Source: Diphasiastrum complanatum
Taxonomy: Eukaryota; Streptophyta; Lycopodiopsida; Lycopodiales; Lycopodiaceae
Reading direction: 5' to 3'
DNA length: 64,000 bases
Assembly: GCA_029204225.1 (NCBI GenBank)
Contig: CM055106.1
Coordinates: forward strand, 34,504,361 to 34,568,360
The position numbers and the translations under genes are program-made. The notes beneath the pieces are model-generated. The model was not told where the DNA came from. It did not search any database and saw only the letters and a program-made list of their open reading frames with translations. This document shows positions 40,512 through 53,139 of this stretch, piece after piece; position 1 is the first letter of the stretch; each line of letters starts with the position of its first letter.

Positions 40512-43500
40512 CTCCTTAAGTATACCAAGGAACCAGTAAGCATTCTATAGGTAGTGATGTCCTCAAAGGATGCTTGATCGATTTCCTTAGAAACTTTTAC
40601 ACCTAGTTCCATAGGAGTTTCAACTCCTTTACAATCAATCATGCCAAATCTTGCTGAGATTGATCTAGCATACTTAGATTGACATATGAAGGAAAAATGA
40701 TTTCTTCTCGTGACTTCTATTCCAAGTATAACTTTAAGAAGTCCTAGATCTACCATCTTAAATTCACTAGACAAGGAAACTTTTACATTCTTGATGTCAT
40801 CTAGATCATTTCCTGTGAGTATAATTTCATCAACATATAAAACTAAGATAATGATCTTTCCATCATTACATTTGTAGTACAATGATGGTTCATAAGATCT
40901 TACAACAAATCCAATGGAAATAAGATAGGAATGCAACCTAGAGTAACATGCTCTTGGTGCTTGCTTGAGTCCATAAAGACTCTTCTTCAATAAACACACC
41001 TTGTCTTTTTCTCCACCTTTGATGAAGCCCTCGGGTTGGCACATGTAGATTTTCTCTTCCAAGAATCCATTCAAGAAAGCATTTGTCACATCAAGTTGGA
41101 AGAGCTCCCATTTGAAAGAAGTTGCAAGACATATGATTAATCTAATGGTCACAGGCAACAGGTGCAAAGGTTTCATCATAATCTATGCCTTTGACTTGCA
41201 AAAAACCTTTTGCCACAAGTCTAGCTTTATACTTATGAATGGAACCATCTTGATTATATTTCAATCTATGTATCCATTTACAAGTAAGAGACTTCTTTCC
41301 ATAAGGTAAATCAACAAGCTTCCAAGTTTGATTTTCCATTAATGCATCAAACTCTACTTGCATAGCTTTCCTCCAATATTGAGACTTATTTGCTTCCTCA
41401 AATCTAGTTGGTTCTTCAAGCGTAGTAGTCAAGAAAGTATAAGAGTTGATTAGTTGAGAATCTTCCCTTTGCTCCCCTTTGCCACTATAAGTGAGCCTTG
41501 ATGGCTCAATCCTTGTCCTTGTTGATCTTCTTGGCACCCTTGGACTTTGAGTAGGTTCCTCTTGGTCTTCATCTTCATGAAGCTCCTCCTCGGCCATAGC
41601 ATGATCCTTGACAAGTTGAGTGTTGTTGGAAGTCACCTTTCCTTTGGCTTGGAAAGATTCATCAAAAAGTACATCTCTACTAGCAACAAATTTTTTTGTA
41701 ATAGGATCAAATATCCTATAAGCATCCTTACTTTCACTATAACCAACAAAGATGCCTTTGAAAGAAGTGGCATGTTCCTTTTTCCTTGTTTGTAAAGGAA
41801 TATGTACATAACAAGTACATCCAAAAACTTTCAAATCACTAAGCTTTGGCCTTTTGCACATAAAATAGCTTCTCCCCAAAATGAAATAGGAAGTGCTGCA
41901 TCTAATCTCATAGCTTTAGCACACTCACATAGTGTCCTATTCTTTCTCTCAGCTACTCCATTTTGTTGTGGAGTATATGTGCAAGTAAACTCTCTCCTAA
42001 TGCCATTAGTTTCACAAAACTCTTTCATCCTATTGGAGATGTACACCCCTCCATTATCACTTCTTAATAATTTCAAGCTAGTATTAAGTTGCTTTTCCAC
42101 AAGAGTTTTGAAATTACAAAGGACTCAAAATCTTCACTTTTCTTAGACAAGAGATAAACCCAAGAGTATCTTGATTTATCATCAATAAAAGTGACATACA
42201 TAAGAGCTCCACCATTTGATTCATGTGAAAATGAATGAACATCCGAGTGTATAAGGTCAAGAGGAGAGTTAGATCTTATCAAGGATCTCTTGAAAGGAAG
42301 CTTATGAGATTTGGAGTCCACAATCTTCACAAAGCTTGCCACACTTGGATATGGTTTTGGAAAGTCCTTTTGCTAGCTCCTTTGTCACCGTGGTCTCCAT
42401 AGCTTTGTAGTTAGGATGGCCTAACCTTTTGTGCCATAATTCCACTTGAGTGAGCTCCTCCCTTGCCATGTTCACACTTCCAACCATCACATTAGCATCC
42501 AATTCGAATAACCTCCCTTGCTTGAAACCACTAGCAATACATTTTTCATCTTTCAAGATAGAACATGCTCCATGCTTGAAATGTACATCTAATCCACTAT
42601 CCATAAGTTGTCCTACACTCAACAAGTTCTTTGTAATTGAAGGTACATAAAGAACATTGTCTAGATCTATTTTTTTAGATGTTCCTAGATATAAAGGATT
42701 GGATCCAACACCTACAATCTCACATTCTTGATCACTTGCAGTGAAGATAAATCTCTTAGAACTATTGTAAGAAAGTAGATTAGAAAAGTAGTCTTTTTGG
42801 TGAGTCATGTGAGAGCTTGCCCCACTATCAATCCACCAAGTGTCTTGATTAGATGTTTGTGGTGAGGATACCATCAAAGATAGATTGCCTTCTTCCTCCT
42901 CCTCAAGCACAAGATTGCCTTGATTGTCCTTCTCTTGGGCATTCTTAATCTTGTAGCACTCGGATGCAAAATGTCCCTTTTTTTCACAAAAGAAACACTT
43001 TAGCTTCTTCTTGTCCTTCTTGCTCTTGCCTTTGGAACTTGATGCTCCATTTTTGTTCTCCATCTCCATGTATTGAGTCTTCTTGGATGGAAACTTCTTC
43101 TTCTTGCCTTTCAAAGAAAAGTTAGCTTTTTCATCACCATCATTCAAAGATAAGGAACTCATCCTACTTTTGATATGAAGAATTCTACTCTCCTCACTAA
43201 CAAGCACACTTTGAAGTTTTTCAATACTAGGAAGTGAATCTTGAATAGCAAAGGTTTGAACAAGATTGGAATAAATAATCTCCTAATCCATTCAAAATGA
43301 TTTGAACTAATTCATCATCTTTGATTTTGTCATCTATGGAAGACAACTCCTTGTTCAAAAATTTGATTCTAAAGACATAATTTTGGGCACTTTCACTACT
43401 TCCTTTCATGCTTTGAAGGATTTGATTCCTAAGCATGAGTATCCTTGAAGTGTTATTGGATCCATAAATGGCTTTTAATGAATCCCATGCCTCTTTGGAT

Positions 43501-43635
43501 GTGGTACAAGATGAGATTTCTTTCAAAAGTTCATTACTTACATTCATTTTTATGCATTTGAACTATCCAAGTAGCATAATTAGTGGATGTAAGTCTTTCA
43601 CTAGCTTCAAGCAAAAAACCACCCATTGATGCCAT
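40512..43635 (-). pseudogene. Copia E1 gag-pol, frameshifted and deleted
   Basis: Starts at ATG 43635 (MASMGGFLLEASERLTS); a deletion removes much of the Gag N-terminus (ATWIVQ joins to MKMNVSNELLK-type sequence near 43560). Zinc knuckle CFFCEKKGHFASEC (about 42990), protease WWIDSGASSHMT (about 42815), WHKRLGHPN, integrase SDVHSFSHE (first Asp), LLRSDNGGVY (second Asp), TPQQNGVAERKNRT (Glu), RT LYVDEIILTGND (YVDD to YVDE), GSLVYL, then an abrupt jump to the polypurine and LTR at 40511, so RT end and RNase H are gone. At least four frameshifts. Closest relatives here are E2 and D. Confidence 0.88.
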
Positions 43636-43751
43636 TTTTGAATGTGAAAAAGCACTAGAAACTCCTATGGCTTCTCTAAGAGATCTGAACCTAAAGTCTT
43701 CTAGCAATTTAGAAAGCTTATAGACTCAATCCTATCTCTCAGAACTGTTTA

Positions 43752-44613
43752 TGATAAATTTTACAATTTTTTAGGTCAATAATGATTGTACTTTACAATC
43801 ATAGAGAGTTATTGGTTGCTTAATCAATGAATCTATCAAGTTCTACACATTAGACCTTGATCTAGATTCGCTACTCTTGGATCTAAGCAAGAGCAATGGA
43901 TCAACACATCATTTTTTAGTGAGAGCAGCCTCACACGTGTGGAGTACTATCCACAGTATGGCCTGCACCTGAAACAACAAGTACAATGACACTAGATAGC
44001 AATCATACAGAAAAATCACAAGACAAATGACTAGAAACCTCACAATAGTGTAGAGTGCAAAAGTCTCATCAATCTTCTTAGCAAAATGATGATCCTTCTA
44101 TGGATCAAGTACATCCATGAGTCTGGTACAGTCCAGCATTTTTTCACACGTGTGAAGAGTGCCACATCACTCAGATCTATCCATTTGATCCATCCTTGAT
44201 CCTTATCCAATAGTTGACCTTCTAGAATATGATAAAATTCAAAAAGCTAGTCTCCTAGAATATAGGAATATTCCCTACAAAATAGGATCTAAGGAAAATG
44301 GTCAACTCTTATCTTCTAGTACTCTATACACACGTGTGAACATCCACTTGCCATGTGGGAGCATTTACTCATGCACATGCAAGGAAAAGCTAATTTGTAG
44401 GTGACTGGTCAACTTGACTAAAAACTAGTCATTTCATGTTCACACTAACTAGAATGATACAAAATCAATTTGGATATATACCAACATGAAAAGTACATCC
44501 TTTCACACGTGGGAATAGGCTCCACACGTGTGAAATCAAATCATCAACATATTCTAATATTTGATCAATATCTACATGAACCAATGTCAAGTGAGAAGTG
44601 ACAATTTTCAACA
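43752..44613 (-). repeat. 3' LTR of E2
   Basis: TGATAAATTTTAC...CAATTTTCAACA (plus strand), 862 bp. Palindrome TTCACACGTGTGAA at 44143-44156 and three further CACACGTGTG sites (43932, 44329, 44522). Confidence 0.92.
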
Positions 44614-44626
44614 CTCCTCCTCACTT

Positions 44627-47600
44627 CTAACTTGGCAAATCTAGTGTACATCTATCTACAATTCCAAGAGCATACCTTAACTTAAAAAATGGATCTTTGG
44701 ACAATGGTTTGGTTAAGATATCAGCTATGCATTCGGATGATGGTACATGATGTAGTTGCACTTCCTTGGATTGTACCTTCTCCCTCACAAAGTAGTGAGC
44801 TATCTCAATATGCTTTGTTCTAGCATGGAAGATAGGATTTGAAGCAATTTGTTGAGAAGCTTGATTGTCACAAAATATGTAAGGGATCTCCTTGGCCTCT
44901 AGCACATGTAGTTCCATCAAGAGTCTTCTTAGCCATAGGAGCTCTTTGGTTGTTGAGGTCAATGCCTTGTACTCGGCTTCACAAGAAGATAGTGAGATTG
45001 TATCTTGATTTTTGGAAAGCCAAGATATCACTCCTCCACAAAGAAATGTTGCAAATGCACTAATGGACTTCCTATCCATCTTGTCACCTGCAAAATCTGA
45101 ATCCGAGTAGGCTCTCAAGTGCAAGTTAGATCCTTCATAAAGTATGTCAAAAAATCTAGTACTAAAAACATATCTAAGTATTCTCTTGGCACTTTTCCAA
45201 TGATGAACTAAAGGAGCTTGCATACTTTGACTCAACTTGCCTACACAAAAACTTAAGTTAGGTCTAGTGATGGTCAAATAGATTAGAGAGCCTATAAGCT
45301 TTTTAAAGAGGGTGATGTCCTCAAAGGATGCTTTATCACCTTCATTAGTTGCTTTCACAACATGCTCCATAGGGGTGTCAATCCCCTTACAATCTTTCAT
45401 ACCAAATCTTTCAAGAATGGAAGTAGCATACTTAGATTGACTTATGAAAGTACAATTGCTACTTCTAGACACTTCTATCCCAAGTATAAACTTTAGGAAG
45501 CCTAGATCTACCATCTTGAACTCACTAGATAAGTCAACTTTTACTTTGCCTATGCCATCATCATCATTTCCTGTCATAATGATGTCATCAACATAAAGAA
45601 CCAAAATGATGATCTTTCCTTCATTACATTTGAAATATAAAGAAGGTTCATAAGCACTTAGAACAAAGCCAAGGGAATAGAGAAAATCATGCAACCTAGA
45701 GTACCAAGCTCTAGATGCTTGCTTCAAGCCATATAGGCTCTTCCTTAAGTAGCACACCTTTTGCTCCTCACCAACCTTGATGAAGCCCTTGGGTTGCATC
45801 ATGTAGATTTCCTCTTCTAAGAATCCATTCAAGAAGGCATTTGTCACATCCATTTGGTAGAGATCCATTTGAACAAAGTAGAAATGCAAATGATTAATCT
45901 AATAGTACAAGCTTAGCTACAGGTGCAAATGTTTCTTCATAATCCAATCCTTTTATGTGAAGAAATCCCTTAGAAACAAGCCTAGCTTTGTACTTACTAA
46001 TAGATCCATCTTGATTGTACTTAATTCTATAAATCCACTTACATGCAAGTGGTTTCTTTCCTCTTGGAAGATTTACAAGATTCCAAGTATGATTCTCTTC
46101 TAATGCATCATACTCTACGTGCATTGCATCTCTCCAAACTTTAGATTTATATGCTTCTTCAAAAGATGATGGTTCTTCAAGCAATGTAGCTAAAAAGGAG
46201 TAAGAGGTAGAAGGTGTAGAGTCTTCCTTTTGCTTTCCCTTTCACATAGGTGAGCCTTGAGGGCTCGGCCTTGCTCCTTGATGATCTTCTCGGCCCCTTT
46301 TGACTCAGATCCAAATCTCCATCCTCGGGTTTGTCAAGATCCTCCTCGGGTTTGTCAAGATCCTCGTCAGATTTGTCAAGATCTTCAATGCACAATGGGT
46401 TAGATCCATTTGACAAGATCTTAGCAAATTGTGACTCATCAAAAAGTACATCCTTGCTTACCTTACTTTCTTGGATGTAGGATCATATATCCTATATCCC
46501 TTGCTATTTTCTCCATAGCCAACAAAGATTCCTTTGAAGGAGGTAGCATCTTCTTTCCTTCTAGTCTCCAAAGGAATGTGTACATAACGAATACACCCAA
46601 AGATCTTACAATCTTTTACATTGGGTTTCTTACCAAACAAGGCTTGATAAGGTGAGATCCCATCTATAGCACTACTAGGAAGTCTATTACACAAATAATT
46701 AGCACATGTTATGGCTTCTCCCCAAAATGAGATCGGAAGTGATGCATCAAGTGTCAAAGACTTTGCACACTCACATAGACTCCTATTTTTCCTCTCGGCC
46801 ACCCCAGTTTGTTGAGGGGTGTAGGAACAAGTGTATTGTAACTTAATACCATTGATCTCAAAAAAGTCTTTCATTTTATTGGAGGTGTACTCTCCTCCAT
46901 TATCACATCTTAGTGCTTTGATAAAAGTACTAAGTTATTTCTCTACTAGAGACTTGAACTTAATGAAAGCTTCATAAACAATACTTTTCTTTGATAGTAA
47001 CTCAATCCATGTGAATCTAGTACAATCATCTATAAAAGTTACATACATCAAGGCACCTCCATTACTTGCATGTGAAAAACTATGTACATCAGAATGTATG
47101 AGATCCAAGGGAGAGAGAGATCTTGATGAAGATCTCTTTGTAAGAATACTTGTGTGACTTTGCAAGGCCACATGCCTCACACATCTTTCCACACTTCTTG
47201 AAAGCTCTTGGTAGGCCGAGAGCTAGTTCCTTGCTTGCCATTGACTCCATAGATTGAAGATTAGGATGGCCTAATCTCTTATGCCAAAGCTCCACTTGAG
47301 TTAGCTCCTCCCTAGCCAGGTTCACACTTTCACTTGCAACATTAGCATCCAACTTGAAAAGTCTACCTTGATTAATGCCACTAGCTATGCACTTATCAAT
47401 TTTCAAGATGGAACAAACTCCATTCTTGAAATGTACATCTAGTCCATTGTCCATTAATTGTCCTACACTAAGCAAGTTTCTTGAAATGGTAGGAACATAC
47501 AAAACATTATCTAGATCTATCCTTTTAGATGTGCCTAAGCAAAGAGGTATAGATCCTATGCCATCTATCTTGCATGCTTGATCACTAGCAATGTATATCT

Positions 47601-48595
47601 ACTTCTTAGAGTCATTACAAGATAGAAGAGTAGAAAAATAATGCTTATTAAAAGACATGTGGGAACTAGCCCCACTATCTATCCACCATGTGTCTTGACT
47701 TGAAGTTGGTGTTGATGCAACCATTAAGGATGTGTTGAATCCATCCTCTTCTTCTTCCTCTTGAGCAATGTTCCCTTGATCTCCTTTGGCTTGTTGATTC
47801 TTCTTCAAGTAGCATTCTGAGGCAAAGTGTCCTTTCTTTCCACAAAAGAAACACTTTAGTTTTGCCTTGTTCTTCACTTTGCCTTTGGAGGTAGATCCTC
47901 CATTCTTCATCTCGGCCTCCTTGACTTGATTTTTCTTGAATGGATTTTGCTTCTTCTTGCCTTTAGATGTAAAGTTAGCTTTCTCCTCTCCTCCGGACAT
48001 GCTATTCATTCTTGTCTTGAGGTGTAGAAGCCTACTCTCCTCGGCCACAAGAACATTGTGCAACTTTTCAATGGATGGAAGAGAGTCTTGAATGGCAAAT
48101 GATTTGACTAAGTTGGTGAACTCATCACCTAGACCATTCAAGATGATTTGTACTAGTTCTTGATCTTGGATATTTTCTCCTATTGCACTTAACTCCTTGT
48201 TAAGAGATTTGATCCTAAGGACATACTCTTGTCCACTCTCTCCACTTCCTTTCATGCTTTGGAAAACTTGATTTCTTAGCATGAGGATTCTTGAAGTATT
48301 GTTGGATTCATAAATGCTCTTTAATGAATCCCAAGCCTCTTTGGATGAGGTACAAGAAGACACCTCTTTCAAGAGGTCATTGCATACATTTAACTTTATG
48401 CAATGTAGAGCTAATCTTGCTCTCTTCTTGTATTTGGCTTGTTCTTGGCGAGTTTGAGGCTTTTCCTCTACTCCTTGAACTATGTCATATAGATCATGGA
48501 TCACTAGGAGTGATTCCATTCTCACTTTCCAAATGGAATAATTTGTGGAAGTGAGTCTCTCACTTGATTCCATCAAATATCCCCATGGATGACAT
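44627..48595 (-). pseudogene. Copia E2 gag-pol pseudogene, nearly full length
   Basis: From ATG 48595 (MSSMG; a one-base indel then shifts to the MESSERLTSTNYSIWKVRME frame) to the stop at 44627. Gag with knuckle CFFCGKKGHFASEC (about 47855), protease WWIDSGASSHMS (about 47685), WHKRLGHPN, integrase SDVHSFSHA and TPQQTGVAERKNRS (Gly or Asn to Thr next to catalytic Glu; second Asp near 46905), RT YVDDIIMTG intact (about 45590), RNase H DSDFAGDKMDRKS, DNQASQQIASNPIFHARTKH. Frameshifts or stops near 47595, 47160, 46925, 46450, 46240 and 45892. Residues are mostly intact, but no complete protein could be made. Confidence 0.92.
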
Positions 48596-49176
48596 TTTAG
48601 AATGAATGCTTTTTAAAATCACAAAGATTTTTGAGTTTTAAAAGATCTATGAAAGGGCCTAAAGCTTACTAGAATTCCTATAGGCTTGTCTCTATCAAAC
48701 TAGCACACAAGCTTGAATGATACTCAAAGATCTTACCAAAAATTCCTAGCTTTCACTCTCACAAAAAACAATTGCTTTACACTTTTCTTAGAGATTTCAC
48801 TTCAACTAAGGATCTGAACAAATCAGCCTCTAAGATCTGATCTTAGACTCTAAAAAGAAATGCTTCAATGATCCAAAACACTATTTGGTCATAGGCATTA
48901 GCTAGAATGAATCTAGATCAATACTATGCTTCAAAAAGCACCAAAAATGAACTAGTATTGTGATTTTGGGACCAACAAACACAAAGTAACTTGCATTGAA
49001 AGTAGTTGTACGGTTTCACACGTGTGAAAAGTACATACACAACCTCCAAGTTGTTTTGATCCAAATGATTACACGCTATCACTCTAGAAGAACTCGCCCT
49101 CACTAGTATTGGCCAAAAACAAATTTTGCCAATGATCTTTACAAGATTTATGATTCAATGATTACTCTCTTACTTA
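48596..49176 (-). other. Leader of E2
   Basis: 580 bp between PBS and gag start; no frame. Carries TTCACACGTGTGAA at 49015-49028, in addition to those in the LTRs. Confidence 0.8.
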
Positions 49177-49188
49177 GCTCTGATACCA
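49177..49188 (-). promoter_or_regulatory. PBS of E2
   Basis: TGGTATCAGAGC on the minus strand, directly next to the 5' LTR end. Confidence 0.95.
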
Positions 49189-50050
49189 TGATAAATTTTA
49201 CAGTTTTTAGGACAATAATGATTGTACTTTACAATCATAGAGAGTTATTGGTTTCTTAATCAATGAATCTATCAAGTTCTACACATTAGATCTTGATCTA
49301 GATTCACTACACTTGGATTTAAGCAAGAGCAATGGATCAACACATCATTTTTTAGTGAGAGCGGCCTCACACGTGTGGAGTACTGTCCACAGTACGGCCT
49401 GCACCTGAAACAACAAGTACAATGATACTAGATAGCAATCATACATAAAAATCACAAGACAAATGACTAGAAACCTCACAAAAGTGTAGAGTGCAAAAGT
49501 CTCATCAATCTTCTTAGCAAAATGATGATCCTTTTATGGATTAAGTACATCCATGAGTTTGGTACAGTCCAGCAGGTCTTCACACGTGTGAAGACTGCCA
49601 CATCACTCAGGTCTATCCATTTGATCCATCCTTGATCCTTATCCAATAGTTGACCTTCTAGAATATGACTAAAGTCCAAAAAGCTAGTCTCCTAGAATAT
49701 AGGAATATTCCCTACAAAATAGGATCTAAGAAAAATGGTCAACTCTTATCTTCTAGTACTCTCTACACACATGTGAACATCCACTTGCCATGTGGGAGCA
49801 TTTACTCATGCACATGCAAGGAAAAGCTAATTTGTAGGTGACTGGTCAACTTGACTAAAAACTAGTCATTTCATGTTCACACTAACTAGAACGATACAAA
49901 ATCAATTTGGATATATCCAAACATGAAAAATACATCCTTTCACACATGGGAATAGGCTCCACACATGTGAAATCAGATTATCAACATATTCTAATGTTTG
50001 ATCAATATTCACATGAACCAATGTCAAGTGAGAAGTGACAATTTTCAACA
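49189..50050 (-). repeat. 5' LTR of E2
   Basis: 862 bp. Several CACGTG sites seen in the 3' LTR are CACATG here (near 49769, 49944, 49971), the signature of CpG decay. The palindrome is intact at 49579-49592. Confidence 0.92.
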
Positions 50051-50078
50051 GTTTACAGATCCTCTGATCCAGAGGACC

Positions 50079-51054
50079 TGTTGGTTTTCTAAAATTGATT
50101 CTTTCTTACTTTTGCCTATCAGCAGAGACGATGGGTTCTTCTTGAGATTGTCATTCTTGTTTTAAACCCAAGATCAAGCAGAAGGGAATAGATTCTCATT
50201 GTAGTATATTTTTGTCATGCCTGTCAGAGGAATCAGATCCTAAGAATTACTAAACTGAGCTACACTTGCATGAATTGAAAAAACAAGAAACAAGAACTAA
50301 ACTACAGCATGTTAGAAGTCCAAGAACCAAGAAACCAACCAGTCTATTGATTCTTGGACATCCCAAGAACATCAAGACCTGGACTGTAAAGAGATGTGCA
50401 AGAACTACACCACCAGCCTATTTAGTTTACCTGAATGTTGGTTTTTACATTAATCCACAAACAAGAAAATAAACTAATTCACTCTATGAAAGCAGCAAAT
50501 CTAATCCACTCTACAGTCCACAACCACACACAAAAGGAGGGAATGGCAAGATTATAAATGCATCACTCAAGAAACAAGCATGATCAAGGAGCTCAATAGA
50601 TGCACCAAACTTGTGAAGGCTCTTCTCATTTCAGCATGGAATTGATATAATTCACAAAAAGCTCCTCTTCACAAAGAGGAAGTTCCTTAAATAAGCAAGA
50701 GAGCTCCTTAGGTGGCATCCTAGTGGAATTTCCACATTTCACAAATTACAAGTGGAATAATGCTCTCCATTAGATGTCACCATCAAAAGGTGGCTCACTC
50801 TACTTTCTTTAAGAGGGGTCTACTTGCATTTAATACATTTGCCTAGAAATACTAGTTCCTACATGGTCATTCCATATTTTGGGATTCACCACGAGGCTTA
50901 CACAGTTCTTGCTTGCCATTCCTAACTAGCATTTCTCGGCTCTCAGTCTTCGTTGGTCTCGTCTTCTCAGAGACCTCCTCGATCTAAGGTGAGAGGTGCT
51001 CTCGAGTTGATCTATCCGAGTATCTTGGGGATTCGTCAAAATCAGTCAACATCA
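50079..51054 (-). repeat. LTR of gypsy-type element G (left)
   Basis: Termini in element sense TGTTGACTGATT...AAAACCAACA. A purine-rich AGTGGGATGA stands just before its start (51064-51055), as a gypsy polypurine tract. TATA-like CTTATTTAAGG (minus) near 50688-50698. Only the first 80 bp match the right-hand LTR at 55096-55017, so the two are not a simple pair. Confidence 0.5.
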
Positions 51055-53139
51055 TCCCACTCTTAATGTGTTGCAAGACCCACTGCAACTCATATTGGAC
51101 GATGTCGCTCCACTTTGCATTGGCATCTTCGATCGTCACTTGGAAAATCGTAGATCCTCGTTCGCTTACATAAAACCAAGTGCTTATTGTCGCCAGTCTT
51201 TATCACAAAAACTGTTTTTCACGAATTGTCGTAGTTTAACTAGAATGTCTTATTGCCACAATTGGTTGACATTCTCAAAATTGGAGAGCTCTCAATAGCT
51301 TCACAACTTGCATGCTCGAGTGCTTTCCATGTGTCTCTTTGTTTTGTCACTTGTATCTGCCATTGACGGTTTCATCTTTGGTTTCTTGGCAGATTATATC
51401 TTCTGGGAGGTCTGTATCCTCCATTTGCCTCTGGGTGTTTCTGTGGTTCTTCTCTCAGTTGAAGTTCCAGTCTCAAGGAAAGCCTTTGATCTACAGGTTG
51501 CACAAACTCTAATTATCAGTCTCAAGGGAATGGATTCATCAAAAATTGGTGGTAGGAACAGTTTTGGATGGACGGTTTGGTAACGGTAAGGAAACATGAT
51601 GAAGGCTTGGTGATAGGGTGAAGGAACTGATAGTTCTACAGTTGCAGCCTTGGACCCTTGCAATGTCGAGCTTTGACCACCACTTGTTGGGTGAGGAGCT
51701 TGCTTTATTTGCAGGTTCACGGTTGTCTTCATCTTTCTTTTTTTGCAGCTCTTCCTTTTGATTTATTACTTTTGGATCTCTTTGGGCTTCATAGGAGGGG
51801 ATTCAACTATCATTGCTCCAAAGAGTTTATTTTGATCAAAATTGATCTGACTCATCTGTTGCTTAAGTTTTTGTCCTTTCCTCCTCAGCTTTCTGGATCT
51901 TTCTCTTTATTTCTTCTAGCTGCTTTGCTTGCTTTTGTAGGTCTTTTTCGGCTGAACAACCAATGTAGGTGGTAGTTAGTCTCTGCAAGACACTTGCAAT
52001 GATCTATCAGCTGCTTCGGTAAGACTATCAAAAACTGAGAATTTCTCAGAAGAACAGTAAACTGATGATAAACAAACAGATGAAAGGAAGGGTGGTGGTG
52101 ACAACGGTAGATGGTGTGGATGATAGACATGAGAATGGGTGCAGAAGTATGGCAAGAGATTGGTTGAAGAAGGAGACTGATTTTCCAATGCCTGTGTTTT
52201 CCTTTTCTAAAGGATCTTCGTCATGATTGGGATACTTCTTTTGATTGAGTCTCTTCGGATTACCCATCTGCCTTCTTTAGCCTTGTCTTTTCATATTTGA
52301 CTTGTGACCTTGGCTGTCGATCTTGCTGATGTTGTTGTTGGCAGCGTAATTGCTCCAGTGGATCCAAGCAGATCCACTCTCTCCCCCCAAAAAAAATCTG
52401 TTGGTGGGGATGTTGTTGCTGGTGATTGTTCATGCTCAGGATTGGATCGGCATGTGGAACACGTAGTTGAAACTCGTTGAACATGCGACTGGACTAAAGA
52501 TTGAACAAATTTTAACTAAATTTGTTTCGATCTTGTTGTAGTTGACTCAAAGAATAATATGGCACTGAAATGCAGGAATCAACTCTAATTTGACATGGAT
52601 TTCTCATATGTCTCAAAAATTCTAAACTGCTATACAAGGGAATCTGAAGATGGATAGATGAATGAAAATGTGTTCTGGAGATGCTCTACAGAAGACTCTC
52701 GTGCAATGGCTATGTCTCATGCAAAAATCAATCACACACTAGAAATGAAGAGCAACAAGAAAATAAACAAACTGTACAGAGAGTGAGAAGTGCACTTGTC
52801 TAACAAAACTTGCATTCATCAACATTGATAATTTACCTTGACAATTGCAATATTTCTTTTGTTTTGTAGAGTAATGTGACTTACTCTGACATGCCCTTGT
52901 CAAAACAAGGTAGGGTGGGTGACGCTAAAATTGACCATCAGTGATAGCAAATGTTGTAAGATATAGCTTGAGATGCAGGTATTATTGAGGTACTATGTTC
53001 TGAGAACCTCTCTGAGTAAGAGATTCAGAACCAAATTTCTATTTGGATTTCCGAATCCTAGATTGATTGTTTATTGGCACATTGGAAATCTTATCAGCAT
53101 GTGGAAAGACAAATAGATTTGAAGTTGTAGAAGGGGAGA
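51055..53139. other. Internal region of G without recognisable pol
   Basis: No RT, RNase H or integrase motif on either strand. Minus frames include a Gln/His-rich MNNHQQQHPHQQ (about 52425) and a charged helical QAKQLEEIKRKIQKAEEERT (about 51950). Plus frames at 51308-51583 and 51658-51975 are hydrophobic. These could be captured host sequence or noise; I assign no function. Confidence 0.35.

Larger units (their letters stand above)
43752..50050 (-). mobile_element. Copia retrotransposon E2, complete structure, decayed coding
   Basis: 6299 bp with two 862-bp LTRs and a perfect GTTTA target duplication (43747-43751; 50051-50055). PBS (49188-49177), leader, gag-pol with all domains, polypurine AAGTGAGGAGGAG (44626-44614). 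LTRs differ at about 40 positions by eye (roughly 5 %), so much older than D. Inserted in the leader of E1, about 115 bp upstream of its gag start. Confidence 0.93.

Noticed and set aside
50056-50078. Palindrome TCCTCTGATCCAGAGGA as a terminator or regulatory site
   Set aside because: Short, single occurrence, in a spacer between nested insertions; no evidence of function.
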